Counted from the stretch's first letter, positions 45,467 through 54,853 are shown. The stretch is 64,000 nucleotides of DNA from Glaciecola sp964621345 (GCA_964621345.1 CAZUON010000011.1:1-64000), one strand, 5' to 3'. Translations and numbers: made by a program. The notes: generated from the letters alone by a model not told the origin.

Positions 45467-45976
45467 TTAAACAGTCCCCTCCTCACACTGCCGCAAACGC
45501 AAGTTCCCAACAAACGGCTCCAATGCCAAGGTTGCGGTTTTTATTTGTGATACCTTTTCCCCGCTTTGGATGTCTTCAATCCAGACCGAAATTTCTTCCT
45601 CGTTACGCTCGCGATTGAGCATGTAACTTTTACCTTCATCGAGGCTTACATCAAACTCAACAAAGGCATATTTGCTTGCAGCCGTGCCTGGCTTGTTAAC
45701 ATCGGCTCTTACCCAAAGCTTATGTTCACCTGCTGGATATTGGCGCGGAACGTCAAAGCCAGCGGCGTAATCGCGCGGAAGGTTAAATCCGATGGGGCGA
45801 TTAAAGCGGCACATTAAATAAACGTATTCTTTGGTAGGACGATTGTTTTGCACAAAATTTTCTATTCGAAAATGCCCTTCCTTTACTCCCAAATCAATGG
45901 GAAAAGTATTACAACCCGACATCACCCCACTAAAACACAACAACCCTATTACGTTAGCTAGAGTAAATTTTTTCAT
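45467..45976 (-). CDS. Hypothetical lipoprotein
   Basis: Protein of 169 residues with a lipoprotein signal ending MSGC (C22) followed by N23-T24, so outer-membrane sorting is likely. The mature part is beta-rich with a repeated motif feel (FNLPRDYAAGF / FDVPRQYPAGEHKLWVRAD) and a C-terminal pair of cysteines is lacking (one Cys near 164, one near 57). I do not recognise the family. AAGGA lies before the ATG. It is a single gene between thr and aceK, divergent from aceK. Confidence 0.7.
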   Translation of the reverse strand: MKKFTLANVIGLLCFSGVMSGCNTFPIDLGVKEGHFRIENFVQNNRPTKEYVYLMCRFNRPIGFNLPRDYAAGFDVPRQYPAGEHKLWVRADVNKPGTAASKYAFVEFDVSLDEGKSYMLNRERNEEEISVWIEDIQSGEKVSQIKTATLALEPFVGNLRLRQCEEGTV

Positions 45977-46131
45977 CTCGTAATCCTTACTTGATAAATC
46001 AAAAATTCAAACGCTGATTAGATTATTAAAGATCAGAACAATCGTAAAGCCAAAAGCCCTGTATTTATGACTGATAAAAAAATGCTACCATGCTCAGATG
46101 ACTGTTTACTAAGCTGTAATTACTAACGACC

Positions 46132-47874
46132 ATGCCCTCAAAGCAATACCAAAGCACAGACCAGCAAGCAAAGTTACTTAGCTATCAGATACTACATGGT
46201 TTTGATAAGTCGTATCGGCGTTTTAGTCGAATTACCAGCGGTGCACAAGAGCGCTTTGAGAACTGTGAATGGGCGGCATCTGGACAAGGCATTAAGGAAC
46301 GGATTACCACTTATCATCAAAGCTTGTCTGAAATCGTTAGCGAAATCTATCAGCATATCAATCCTCAAAGCCTACCCGACGGTTTTTGGATGGCTTGCAA
46401 AGAACACTACACAAAACTGTTAAGTGATCATCCCCAATTTGAGCTTGCCGAAACTTTTTATAACTCGGTGATTGGTCGCATCTACCGACACGGTCGAATC
46501 GATAACAAGATCATGTTTGTAGAGCCAAGTCGTTGCTTCTTGCCAGGCCAAGACCGTAATAAAGTAGTCTATAGCTTTGACACCACCAGCACAGTGCTTG
46601 AGATGTATCAGGCAATATTTGAGACCTACCGTTTTAAGGTCCCTTTCGACAACTACGATGCAGATTTGGCTAAACTCGAAGCTGCTCTTAGACAGCGACT
46701 GAATAAAGAACAACTTGCATCAGTACATACGGTCGAAATGCTAAAGTCGGTATTTTATCGGGGTAAAGCTGCCTATTTGGTTGGGCGAATTTGCATGCCA
46801 GATGAAACACTTCCGTTTGTTATTGCGCTGCAAATGAGTGAAAAACGTAGTTTGTTGGTTGATGCGCTATTGACCGAACGCCCGCACATGAGTGTTATTT
46901 TTGGCTTTGCACGCTCGTATTTTATGGCACAAACCCAAAACCCCGCCGAGGTTGTCGCGTTTTTGCAAGAGTTGCTTCCTCATAAAAAGAACTTTGAGCT
47001 TTATATGTCTTTAGGCTTTTACAAACATGGGAAAACGGTATTTTATCGCAACTATCTAGCGCATTTGGCAAATACCAGCGACAAATTTGAACTCGCACCG
47101 GGGATAAAAGGCTTAGTCATGGCCGTATTTCACCTACCCTCCTACGGGGTTGTATTTAAACTTATTCGTGATGAATTTGCAGAAAGTAAAAAAATTACCC
47201 GTGAGCATGTGAAAGACTGTTATCGATTGGTAAAAATGACCGACCGTGTAGGTCGCATGGCCGATACCCATGAATATGTTAATTTCAGCTTTCCAAAAGA
47301 GCGTTTTGACCCTGTTTTGTTGCAACACTTACTTGAAACCTGCGCTAAAACAGTTTCGGTCAAAGACAAACAAGTGATCATTAAGCATTTGTACATAGAG
47401 CGGAAAATGACGCCCCTGAACCTGTATCTGCAACAAGAAACCAACCCACAAAAGATAGAAGATGCGATTAAAGACCTCGGAACCTGTATCAAACAAATCG
47501 CGTATGCGAATATTTTTCCTGGTGATATGTTGCATAAGAATTTTGGGATTACCAAAACTGGGCGCGTCATTTTTTATGACTACGATGAAATCTGTTACAT
47601 GAGCGAGCGCACCTTTCGGGAGTTACCTAAGTCTGACGACCCTTATGCACTCGATACGCTGTCGGTTGGACCAAGCGATGTGTTTCCGGAGCAATTTGAG
47701 CATTTTATTGTGGGTAAAAAGCACTTAAAAGACCTGCTCAAGCAACATCATGGAGACTTACTCAGCCCGCAATACTGGCGCGAAGTGCAAAGTGTCGCAG
47801 CACAAGGTGTTATTCAAAATTTTACGCCTTATCCAGAACACATTCGCTTTAAACACACAACAAAAGAAGCCTAA
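46132..47874 (+). CDS. aceK: Isocitrate dehydrogenase kinase/phosphatase
   Basis: Bifunctional enzyme of 580 residues (E. coli 578) that phosphorylates and dephosphorylates isocitrate dehydrogenase, steering carbon into the glyoxylate bypass. The kinase-like C-terminal half has GLVMAVFHLPSYGVVFKLIRDEFAE with the ATP-site lysine, NIFPGDMLHKNFGITKTGRVIFYDYDE as catalytic loop and metal Asp, and the N-terminal regulatory half is complete. No aceB or aceA is adjacent, unlike E. coli. No clear ribosome site precedes the ATG. Confidence 0.96.
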   Translation: MPSKQYQSTDQQAKLLSYQILHGFDKSYRRFSRITSGAQERFENCEWAASGQGIKERITTYHQSLSEIVSEIYQHINPQSLPDGFWMACKEHYTKLLSDHPQFELAETFYNSVIGRIYRHGRIDNKIMFVEPSRCFLPGQDRNKVVYSFDTTSTVLEMYQAIFETYRFKVPFDNYDADLAKLEAALRQRLNKEQLASVHTVEMLKSVFYRGKAAYLVGRICMPDETLPFVIALQMSEKRSLLVDALLTERPHMSVIFGFARSYFMAQTQNPAEVVAFLQELLPHKKNFELYMSLGFYKHGKTVFYRNYLAHLANTSDKFELAPGIKGLVMAVFHLPSYGVVFKLIRDEFAESKKITREHVKDCYRLVKMTDRVGRMADTHEYVNFSFPKERFDPVLLQHLLETCAKTVSVKDKQVIIKHLYIERKMTPLNLYLQQETNPQKIEDAIKDLGTCIKQIAYANIFPGDMLHKNFGITKTGRVIFYDYDEICYMSERTFRELPKSDDPYALDTLSVGPSDVFPEQFEHFIVGKKHLKDLLKQHHGDLLSPQYWREVQSVAAQGVIQNFTPYPEHIRFKHTTKEA

Positions 47875-47910
47875 GTAAACAAAGGCCAAGCGATAATTAA
47901 TAAGTTTGCC

Positions 47911-47970
47911 ACGTCATCGTGGCGAAGGCACCGTCATCGTGGCGATGGCACCGTCATACCGGCGAAGGCC
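47911..47970 (+). repeat. Three tandem 20-bp units, REP-like
   Basis: Units at 47911-47930, 47931-47950 and 47951-47970 share the pattern nCGTCATnnnGGCGAnGGCn. The third, with the following GGTACCTCC, reads as the dispersed 'CGTCAT-ACCGGCGAAGGCCGGT-ACCTCC' type palindrome. They lie just after aceK. Confidence 0.7.
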
Positions 47971-48038
47971 GGTACCTCCTATCGAAACAACTGAGCTTAA
48001 ATATAGCGGATTGTTTAGACAACGTCGCTAGATTTAAG

Positions 48039-48066
48039 AGGTTCCCACCTTCGTGGGAATGACGGG
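48039..48066 (-). repeat. REP-like element in inverted orientation
   Basis: GAGGTTCCCACC-TTCG-TGGGAATGACGG is the reverse-orientation partner of the preceding units (CGTCATTCCCACGAAGGTGGGAACCTC on the other strand). It contains its own hairpin TTCCCACC/GGTGGGAA-like (TCCCAC...GTGGGA). The pair brackets about 70 bases between aceK and the MAPEG gene and could act as a mRNA-stabilising or terminating structure for convergent genes. Confidence 0.6.
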
Positions 48067-48104
48067 AAGGGTTGTGGGAATACGGTTTTTGTATTGCGCA
48101 CAGG

Positions 48105-48491
48105 TTAACTTAGTAATAGCCAATAATGCGCAACAATTGTACCCATTGCGAGCACCCACACTGAGCTGCGAGCTACGTGCCAGTTACACCAATAACACAC
48201 TAAGTAGAGCAAGCGTAGGATGACAAAAGCAATGCAAAGCTGCGCGGTATACACGGTGTGGGAATCAAGGGCTAGTACCAACAATACAGTGGGCGCAAAA
48301 AAGCATATCGCCTCAAAGCAATTATCATGAGCCGCTTTTGCGCGTGCGCCTAAACCTTCTAAGCGTCCTTGTTGAGCGCGCGGGTGACGATTATCGTAAC
48401 GACCCTCGCGCTGCATCATTATCGCTAAAGGTACTTTTGCAATCATAGGCATAAATAAAACGAGGGCCATACAAATAATTATAACAAACAC
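48105..48491 (-). CDS. MAPEG family membrane protein
   Basis: Membrane protein of 128 residues with four hydrophobic helices. The block GRLEGLGARAKAAHDNCFEAICFFAPTVLL near 45-75 with the R-A-x-x-A-H-x-N-x-x-E core is the MAPEG (eicosanoid/glutathione metabolism membrane protein) signature. Bacterial members are mostly uncharacterised. It is a single gene divergent from a two-component system and convergent with aceK. Confidence 0.88.
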   Translation of the reverse strand: MFVIIICMALVLFMPMIAKVPLAIMMQREGRYDNRHPRAQQGRLEGLGARAKAAHDNCFEAICFFAPTVLLVLALDSHTVYTAQLCIAFVILRLLYLVCYWCNWHVARSSVWVLAMGTIVAHYWLLLS

Positions 48492-48564
48492 TTAATGTTC
48501 CTTTTTGTTATTAAAAGTGTATCTTTACTAACACTTTTATTAGGTTATCAGCTATCTTAACACT

Positions 48565-49269
48565 ATGAAAATATTGATTGTAGAAGACGAACCCACCGTA
48601 GCACAGCTCATTAACAAAGGCTTAGCACAGGAAGGCCACGAATGTGTGATTACGCAAAACGGTGAGGAAGGCTTATCGCTGGCACTCGATAGCGAAAAAC
48701 AACATTTATTCGACGTGATAATACTCGACCGAATGCTACCCAAGTTAGACGGTTTAGAGGTATTACAGCAACTAAGGCAGGCGAACGTAAACACACCTAC
48801 TTTATTTTTAAGCGCTAAAAATAAAGTTGACGACAAAGTAACTGGCTTGCGTGCTGGCGCTGACGACTACCTCACCAAACCCTTCGCATTTGAAGAGTTA
48901 TTAGCCAGAGTAGAGCTTCTAGCAAGTCGCGCTGCCAGTGCCGCAAAAAATGTGCCTGAAAATAAAACTGAGCTTAGCTTGGGCGAACTTAAACTCGACT
49001 TAATCAATCGTAAAGTATTACGTGGTGGGCAAGAAATTGATTTACAGTCTAAAGAGTTTAAGCTTCTTGAATACTTAATGTTAAACGAAGGCAAAATTGT
49101 GACGCGTACCATGCTCCTTGAAAAGGTATGGGAGTATAATTTTGACCCTCAAACCAATGTCATCGATGTTCATATTAGCCGTTTACGCAATAAAATCGAT
49201 AAAGGCTTTGCCTACCCTATGATCGAAACCATTCGAGGTGCAGGCTATAAAATTAGTGTGAAAGGATGA
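48565..49269 (+). CDS. OmpR-family response regulator
   Basis: Regulator of 234 residues with a receiver domain (D10 acidic cluster region EDEP, phospho-acceptor D55, K105) and a winged-helix DNA-binding domain (LQSKEFKLLEYLMLNEGKIVTRTMLLEKVW near 152-182, VIDVHISRLRNKID near 195-208). The kinase gene follows after 16 bases. The signal and targets are not shown by sequence; it resembles heavy-metal or membrane-stress pairs of the CusR/QseB group only in general layout. Confidence 0.92.
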   Translation: MKILIVEDEPTVAQLINKGLAQEGHECVITQNGEEGLSLALDSEKQHLFDVIILDRMLPKLDGLEVLQQLRQANVNTPTLFLSAKNKVDDKVTGLRAGADDYLTKPFAFEELLARVELLASRAASAAKNVPENKTELSLGELKLDLINRKVLRGGQEIDLQSKEFKLLEYLMLNEGKIVTRTMLLEKVWEYNFDPQTNVIDVHISRLRNKIDKGFAYPMIETIRGAGYKISVKG

Positions 49270-49285
49270 GGCAAATTAGTTAACT

Positions 49286-50671
49286 ATGCGAGCCATTCAA
49301 GCCTACAGTAAAAGCTCCAGTTTTATTGTTAGTTTTATTTTCACTACGCTGTTGCTCATCGCGGTAATTTTTAATACTTACGTACTTACTGTTGCCAGTG
49401 ACGACCTCCTCATAAGAGAAACCGAAGCCGCCATACTTGCCGATATCGGTGGCTTTAGAAGTTTGTATAGCGCAGCAGGGCGCCCCGCAGTTGTGCGTGC
49501 ACTAGATAACCGCGTTAATAACATCAACAATGATTTTTTGTACTACCTCAAAAACGGTAAAGACGAATTTATTACAGGTAATCTTGCAAAATGGCCAGGT
49601 GCCGACACTCTCCCAATAAAAAATGGTTTACTTGAAATCGAAGTGTATTTGCGGCCAGAGCAAGATAAAGTCTCACTGCGCGGTCATAACAAAGAAACCG
49701 CGCTTGCGATGATTGTAGAGTTTGCTAATAAAGACACGCTATTGGTAGCCCGAAATGTCAAAGATATTGAATTTGCACTCAAATTAGCGCAAACCTCTTC
49801 ATATGTCCTCATTGTAATTGTATGTATTATTTCGATACTAAGTATTGTGGTGGCCTACTATGTGGTGAGTCGAATCAATTTAATATCAGATACCGCAGAC
49901 GAGATCATATCGACAGGGAATCTAAGCGACCGACTATACGTGGAGAGTAGTTGGGATGATTTAAGTAAACTTAGCCTAGCGCTGAATCAAATGCTCGACA
50001 AAATTGAGCAATCGGTTAATTCTATACAAAATGTATCGGACAACATTGCCCACGATTTAAGGACGCCACTTACCAGGCTGAAATCTCATATTGAGCAAAT
50101 AGACCATCCAGAAAAATACGAGTTGATCGCAGAGTGCGACAACATAATGGCTATTTTTAATTCACTTTTACGCATTACCGATATTGAAACCAGTGCAAAA
50201 AGAGCGGGCTTTGCACAGCAAGATATTAGCGCTGTGGCAATGGATGCGATTGAGCTGTATCAGCCGGTAATGGAAGACAAAGCGATTGTATTAAGTAGTA
50301 ACATCGTGCCCGATGCGACACTGCATTGCGATAAAAACTTGTTGTTTCAGGCCTTTGCCAATGTTATCGATAACGCAGTGAAATTCACGCCTGAAGACGG
50401 TTCGATATCTGTATCATTGGATTTCGATGAGAGTAAGCGTCAATACATATTTAGTGTGAACGATAGTGGTATTGGGGCAAGCGATGAAGTATTAGATAAG
50501 CTCACGCAGCGCTTTTTCCGAGAGGATAAAAGCAGAACCGCGAGTGGCAATGGCTTGGGCTTATCGTTAGTGGCAGCTATTATAAGCTTGCATGACGGCG
50601 ACCTTCGTTTTGAAAGAACAAAGCTGGCAACAAAGTCTGGTCTTTGTTGCCACATAACCTTACCCGCGTAA
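49286..50671 (+). CDS. Sensor histidine kinase with HAMP domain
   Basis: Kinase of 461 residues. Membrane helices at about 13-35 and 172-195 enclose a periplasmic sensor of about 135 residues; a HAMP domain follows at 195-248. The phospho-acceptor is H256 in SDNIAHDLRTPLTRLKSH, the N box is FANVIDNAVKFTP and the G boxes are NDSGIGAS and GNGLGLSLVAAI. It forms a pair with the preceding OmpR-type regulator. No obvious target gene is next to it. Confidence 0.92.
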   Translation: MRAIQAYSKSSSFIVSFIFTTLLLIAVIFNTYVLTVASDDLLIRETEAAILADIGGFRSLYSAAGRPAVVRALDNRVNNINNDFLYYLKNGKDEFITGNLAKWPGADTLPIKNGLLEIEVYLRPEQDKVSLRGHNKETALAMIVEFANKDTLLVARNVKDIEFALKLAQTSSYVLIVIVCIISILSIVVAYYVVSRINLISDTADEIISTGNLSDRLYVESSWDDLSKLSLALNQMLDKIEQSVNSIQNVSDNIAHDLRTPLTRLKSHIEQIDHPEKYELIAECDNIMAIFNSLLRITDIETSAKRAGFAQQDISAVAMDAIELYQPVMEDKAIVLSSNIVPDATLHCDKNLLFQAFANVIDNAVKFTPEDGSISVSLDFDESKRQYIFSVNDSGIGASDEVLDKLTQRFFREDKSRTASGNGLGLSLVAAIISLHDGDLRFERTKLATKSGLCCHITLPA

Positions 50672-50756
50672 GATGTTATCTACCTGTGAAAGTTCGACTA
50701 GTGATATTCGTCGCACGGCACATATATTCTAGTGTCTTTATTGGTGCTGCGGAATC

Positions 50757-51302
50757 CTATTGCTTTTGCATAAATATAGTAACTTCAGCCATCACAATAC
50801 CAAACTTCTTAATATATGAGCGATTCATCATAGTGTCTTCGTTAAACGCCCAAAACCAGTCGTCAAAATTGACCCGGTAAGTACTGCCATCGACTTCTAA
50901 ATCCATCTCATAAGCAAAACTAAAAGCGTTACCGTAGGATAGACCTGTCGCTGGGCCCGCAATGTCACCTGCGTTCCCGGTATAGCTTCCATCACTATTT
51001 TTTGTGATCGTCCACACTCTTTTTATTGGGCCATCACCAACACCGTACTCAAAGGTTTCGTCTAATATCAACTTATCGCCATCTTTATAAGCATCAATAT
51101 CAACAATAAATCGTTGAACAACTTCTCCTGAGCGATTTTGTACTATTCCCCACGCCCTTACCTTGCCATCAAAAAAAGACTCCAGTTCGAATTTTGGCTC
51201 TACGTCTTTGTAAACATCGCCATCGATAGACAAAGTACAACCTCCGAGTAGAAGCAAAATAGTGAGTACAAATACGGTTTTGATAGATGAGTAAAAAGAC
51301 AT
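50757..51302 (-). CDS. DUF3833 lipoprotein
   Basis: Protein of 181 residues with a lipoprotein signal ending LLGGC (C22). The mature part has the DUF3833 pattern: FELESFFDGKVRAWGIVQNRSGEVVQRF near 38-65 and DWFWAFNEDTMMNRSYIKKFG near 147-168. GGAGG precedes the ATG. It follows the chalcone-isomerase-like gene on the same strand. Members of both families are often encoded with cyclopropane/furan fatty-acid genes in marine bacteria; those partners are absent here. Function unknown. Confidence 0.88.
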   Translation of the reverse strand: MSFYSSIKTVFVLTILLLLGGCTLSIDGDVYKDVEPKFELESFFDGKVRAWGIVQNRSGEVVQRFIVDIDAYKDGDKLILDETFEYGVGDGPIKRVWTITKNSDGSYTGNAGDIAGPATGLSYGNAFSFAYEMDLEVDGSTYRVNFDDWFWAFNEDTMMNRSYIKKFGIVMAEVTIFMQKQ

Positions 51303-51398
51303 GAAAAACCTCCAAGTATCTTCATTAAATTAGTGAAAGAGTGAGTAAAAGCGAGCGAAAAGCTTTTATGGAATTAATTAGGGCGCGCTAGTTGTGCC

Positions 51399-51911
51399 TT
51401 AGTTGCTTAAACCCAAAAGTTGCTGTCTCATCTTAGGTTGAGATGTCTGCTCTGAAAGCCAAATGTTGAAAAACCATTTTGTGAATTCTGGATCCTCAAT
51501 AGTACCGACTTTGTTATCGTTAAAGTAAAAATGACTATGCTGATTCATATCAACTACGCCAGTAAGGGTGTGCCCTTCGTCAACATTAGGAAAAAGCTGC
51601 TGCATTTTTTCAAACCATTTTGCTAGTTTTACTTCGTCGTTCATACCTTGGTCGCGCATTTCGTCGATACTACGGCTTGCAATATTCTTTCCCTCAAACT
51701 CACGTAAATAGGTAAGCGCTAACGCAAAAGGCTGGTCCGGGCTAAAACGACCATTTGGTGCGATTAGCTTCGCATCGTAAATATCCCAAAATAAAATCTC
51801 TAAACGTGCTTCACCAACAGGACGAGGGTTTTCAATGTAGGTTGCTACCGCATTCGCTTTTAAACTTAAGGTTATGCTTAAGATTGCGAAAAAACTGATG
51901 ATTAACTTCAT
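51399..51911 (-). CDS. Chalcone-isomerase-like periplasmic protein
   Basis: Protein of 170 residues with a signal peptide (about 1-21, ending LKANA). The fold signature is the bacterial chalcone_3 type: VGEARLEILFWDIYDAKLIAP near 32-52, ALALTYLREFEGKNIASRSIDEM near 63-85 and a C-terminal FFNIWLSEQTS. AAGGAAA precedes the ATG. It likely binds a fatty-acid-like ligand rather than flavonoids (family knowledge). It lies 96 bases upstream of the DUF3833 gene; both are probably one unit. Confidence 0.87.
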   Translation of the reverse strand: MKLIISFFAILSITLSLKANAVATYIENPRPVGEARLEILFWDIYDAKLIAPNGRFSPDQPFALALTYLREFEGKNIASRSIDEMRDQGMNDEVKLAKWFEKMQQLFPNVDEGHTLTGVVDMNQHSHFYFNDNKVGTIEDPEFTKWFFNIWLSEQTSQPKMRQQLLGLSN

Positions 51912-52077
51912 AACTGTTTCCTTTTAACTATGCTGTATTAACGCACATTTTGGGGGCTTTAGATCATTAAGAATTAGTAATGCTGTGCAGTTCCCACGAT
52001 TTTGCAGAAAAATCTATGCTATTCATTTGCGTAAATTGCTAGTATTAAGTCAGGTGTATACGAATAAATGTGTCATA

Positions 52078-53025
52078 GTGTCAATCGAAAAACAGCTTCA
52101 TATAGCCCTCCCTTCACCTCTGCAGCCCCTAAAAGCAGAGTGTTTCGCTAAGTCGAGCAATCGGGTCTGGTGCAAACGTGACGACCTCATTCACCCTATT
52201 ATTAGCGGTAACAAATGGCGAAAGCTAAAGCCAACATTACAGTCAGCACTTACACATAACATTACACACATTGGCAGCTTTGGCGGGGCCTATTCGAATC
52301 ATCTTCATGCTCTTGGCTATGCCTGTTCTCGCTTGAAGGTCCGCTTTACTGCCATTGTGAGAGCTCATCCGCAAAGCCCAATGACGCCCATGCTGAAAGA
52401 TTTACAAGCATGGGGCACGAACATCCACTTTGTAAGCAGAGAGCATTATAAGCAGCGTGAGTCATTGCAGTACATGAACGCTTTGCAACAAGAGCTGGGG
52501 CTAGACATTCTGATACCCGAAGGCGGCTCAAGCAATGAGTCACTCGCTGGGGTAGCTGAGATTATGCTAGAGTTAAGTGAGCAACATCCGCAAGCCTTCG
52601 ATTTTATTGTTTTACCTGTGGCAAGCGGCGGTACGATGGCTGGGCTTATTCAATATATACAGACGCACAACATTGCCTGTAAAGTGATAGGCATAGCGGT
52701 GTTAAAAGGAGAAGGCTACCTTGAAAGAAGCGTTAATATGCTGTTGGGAAACGCACATTCCACAAAAGCCCAAGCACAATGTTGGGAAATACTTCACCAT
52801 CAAGACTTTCATGCTGGAGGTTATGCAAAATCGAGCGATGCGCATAAACACTTTCAATCTGCATTTTACTCCCAACAAGGTTACGCCCTAGATTCGGTAT
52901 ACAATACCAAGAGCTTTTTCGCGCTTAATCAATTACTTAAGCAAGGTGTATTTGGGAACAATAAGTCAATAGCAATTTTAAATACCGGTGGACTGCAAGG
53001 AGACAGAGAAAAACCGAGCAATTAG
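52078..53025 (+). CDS. PLP-dependent deaminase (ACC deaminase / D-cysteine desulfhydrase family)
   Basis: Fold-type II PLP enzyme of about 315 residues. The PLP lysine is in the block KRDDLIHPIISGNKWRKL, followed by IGSFGGAYSNHLHALGY, IPEGGSSNESLAG and PVASGGTMAGL for phosphate binding. These fit the 1-aminocyclopropane-1-carboxylate deaminase/D-cysteine desulfhydrase family; the substrate cannot be decided. The start is uncertain: GTG 52078 gives the usual N-terminus, and the frame is open back to a GTG at 51985; neither has a clear ribosome site. Confidence 0.85.
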   Translation: MSIEKQLHIALPSPLQPLKAECFAKSSNRVWCKRDDLIHPIISGNKWRKLKPTLQSALTHNITHIGSFGGAYSNHLHALGYACSRLKVRFTAIVRAHPQSPMTPMLKDLQAWGTNIHFVSREHYKQRESLQYMNALQQELGLDILIPEGGSSNESLAGVAEIMLELSEQHPQAFDFIVLPVASGGTMAGLIQYIQTHNIACKVIGIAVLKGEGYLERSVNMLLGNAHSTKAQAQCWEILHHQDFHAGGYAKSSDAHKHFQSAFYSQQGYALDSVYNTKSFFALNQLLKQGVFGNNKSIAILNTGGLQGDREKPSN

Positions 53026-53088
53026 CATTGAACCATTTGTATTTGCCTGCCGTTATTAGAGTATACGCAAACAACATAGGCATATGAT

Positions 53089-53505
53089 TTGAAACCTAAC
53101 ATGATCCTCAAACAAAACATCCCCTATGCGGCGCTCATCTATTCTGCGCTAGATTTGTGCGACATTATGCTAAGGCACTCCAACACCGTATATCCATTTG
53201 CAGTAATGTCTATCGACAACGATGTTCAGTGTGTATTCAGTGCCCAAAAAGATCATGAACTGGCAAGCGGTTTAATCGAAGATTTATCGGCACAAACACG
53301 AGATTTACAGTTGTTATCCGAAAACGCGATTTCGGTACTTGTATATTGCGCGACAGTTGCAAGGCCCAAAGGAAAAGAGAGTGATGCGATTGTATTTAAT
53401 ATTACCGACTCAAATGGTAAAAACACCGTCACACTTTACCCTTACAAACACGAAGCACAAACCATCGTCTTGGGCGCTCCCTACACTTGCGACTTTGCTG
53501 ACTAA
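53089..53505 (+). CDS. Hypothetical protein, 138 residues
   Basis: I do not recognise this protein. It has no signal peptide or membrane helix; the prediction by eye is a mixed alpha/beta domain with three cysteines in the first half and a beta-rich C-terminus (GKNTVTLYPYKHEAQTIVLG). The start is TTG 53089 with AGG 8 bases before it, or ATG 53101 without a site. It lies 63 bases after the PLP enzyme on the same strand and before the carboxynorspermidine pair, with no clear functional link. Confidence 0.65.
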   Translation: MKPNMILKQNIPYAALIYSALDLCDIMLRHSNTVYPFAVMSIDNDVQCVFSAQKDHELASGLIEDLSAQTRDLQLLSENAISVLVYCATVARPKGKESDAIVFNITDSNGKNTVTLYPYKHEAQTIVLGAPYTCDFAD

Positions 53506-53642
53506 AGACTCAATAAATCTCGCAATTACGCATTGAAACTCTTATAAATCTCAATCACACTATGCGCCATCTAACGATTGCACACGGTCACTAACATTCA
53601 AGTAATTATGGAAGCGACCACTCACTGAATTAAGGAAACCTA

Positions 53643-54845
53643 ATGTCTCGAGTATTAATTATAGGCGCTGGTGGCGTCGCGGCGGTTACGATAAAAAAAT
53701 GTGCTCGCCTACCCCAAATGTTTGATGAGATTTACTTGGCGAGTCGCACCGTAGCAAAATGCGAAGCGCTACAACAAGAAGTTGGCAGCGACCGAGTAAA
53801 AGCAGTATTCGCACTAGATGCAGATAACGCATCAGAAGTAGAAGCACTTATCAATAAAGTACAACCAGATTTGGTGATTAACTTAGCACTCCCATACCAA
53901 GATTTACCTATAATGGATGCCTGTTTGGCCACTAAAACGGACTATTTAGACACAGCCAACTATGAACCCAAAGACCTAGCTAAATTTGAGTACTCATGGC
54001 AGTGGGCATACCAGCAAAAATTCCAAGATGCTGGCATTATGGCATTGCTAGGAAGCGGCTTTGATCCAGGTGTAACTAACGTATACACCGCTTATGCTGC
54101 CAAACACTATTTCGACGAAATTCATTATTTAGATATTGTTGATTGTAACGGCGGCGACCATGGCCAAGCGTTTGCGACAAACTTTAATCCTGAAATCAAC
54201 ATTCGTGAAATTACCCAACGTGGTCGCTTTTGGGAAAACGGAGAGTGGAAAGAAACTGATCCGCTGAGCGTACGCGAAGACCTAGACTACCAAAATATTG
54301 GTGTTAGAGCCTCTTACCTAATGTTTCATGAAGAGCTCGAATCATTGGTTAAGCACTTCCCTACCCTCAAGCGCGCACGTTTTTGGATGACCTTTGGCGA
54401 TGCTTATCTAACTCACCTTCAAGTCTTGGAAGGTATTGGCATGACCAGCATTGAGCCTATTGACTTTCAAGGTCAGCAAATTGTGCCTTTAGAGTTTTTA
54501 AAAGCGGTACTACCTAACCCTGGTTCGTTGGCCGACGGCTACACCGGTATGACCTGCATTGGTACTTATATTACCGGTATTAAAGATGGCAAAGAGAAAA
54601 CCATCTTTATTTATAACAACTGCGAACATGCGAAGTGCTTTGAAGAAGTAGGAGCACAAGCGGTTTCGTATACTACCGGTGTACCTGCAATGATTGGCTC
54701 GGCGCTTATGCTTAATAAAAAGTGGCACAAAGCAGGTGTGTGGAATATGGAACAATTTGACCCTGACCCCTTTATGGAAATGCTAAACGAGCATGGTTTG
54801 CCATGGAATGTGATTGAGTGTGATGCGAGCCCGTTTAAGCGCTAA
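53643..54845 (+). CDS. Carboxynorspermidine/carboxyspermidine synthase (saccharopine-dehydrogenase family)
   Basis: NADPH-dependent enzyme of 400 residues that condenses aspartate semialdehyde with a diamine to carboxy(nor)spermidine. The Rossmann motif IIGAGGVAAVTIKKCAR is at 6-22; LLGSGFDPGVTNVYTAYAAK near 136-155 and DCNGGDHGQAFATNFNPEINIRE near 167-189 fit the family. AAGGAAA precedes the ATG. The next gene, the matching decarboxylase, starts 8 bases after its stop, which settles the pathway. Confidence 0.93.
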   Translation: MSRVLIIGAGGVAAVTIKKCARLPQMFDEIYLASRTVAKCEALQQEVGSDRVKAVFALDADNASEVEALINKVQPDLVINLALPYQDLPIMDACLATKTDYLDTANYEPKDLAKFEYSWQWAYQQKFQDAGIMALLGSGFDPGVTNVYTAYAAKHYFDEIHYLDIVDCNGGDHGQAFATNFNPEINIREITQRGRFWENGEWKETDPLSVREDLDYQNIGVRASYLMFHEELESLVKHFPTLKRARFWMTFGDAYLTHLQVLEGIGMTSIEPIDFQGQQIVPLEFLKAVLPNPGSLADGYTGMTCIGTYITGIKDGKEKTIFIYNNCEHAKCFEEVGAQAVSYTTGVPAMIGSALMLNKKWHKAGVWNMEQFDPDPFMEMLNEHGLPWNVIECDASPFKR

Positions 54846-54853
54846 GGACAAGC

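Noticed and set aside
47911..47970. Short CRISPR-like array
   Set aside because: Units are contiguous 20-mers without spacers, and no cas genes are near; they fit a REP-like repeat.
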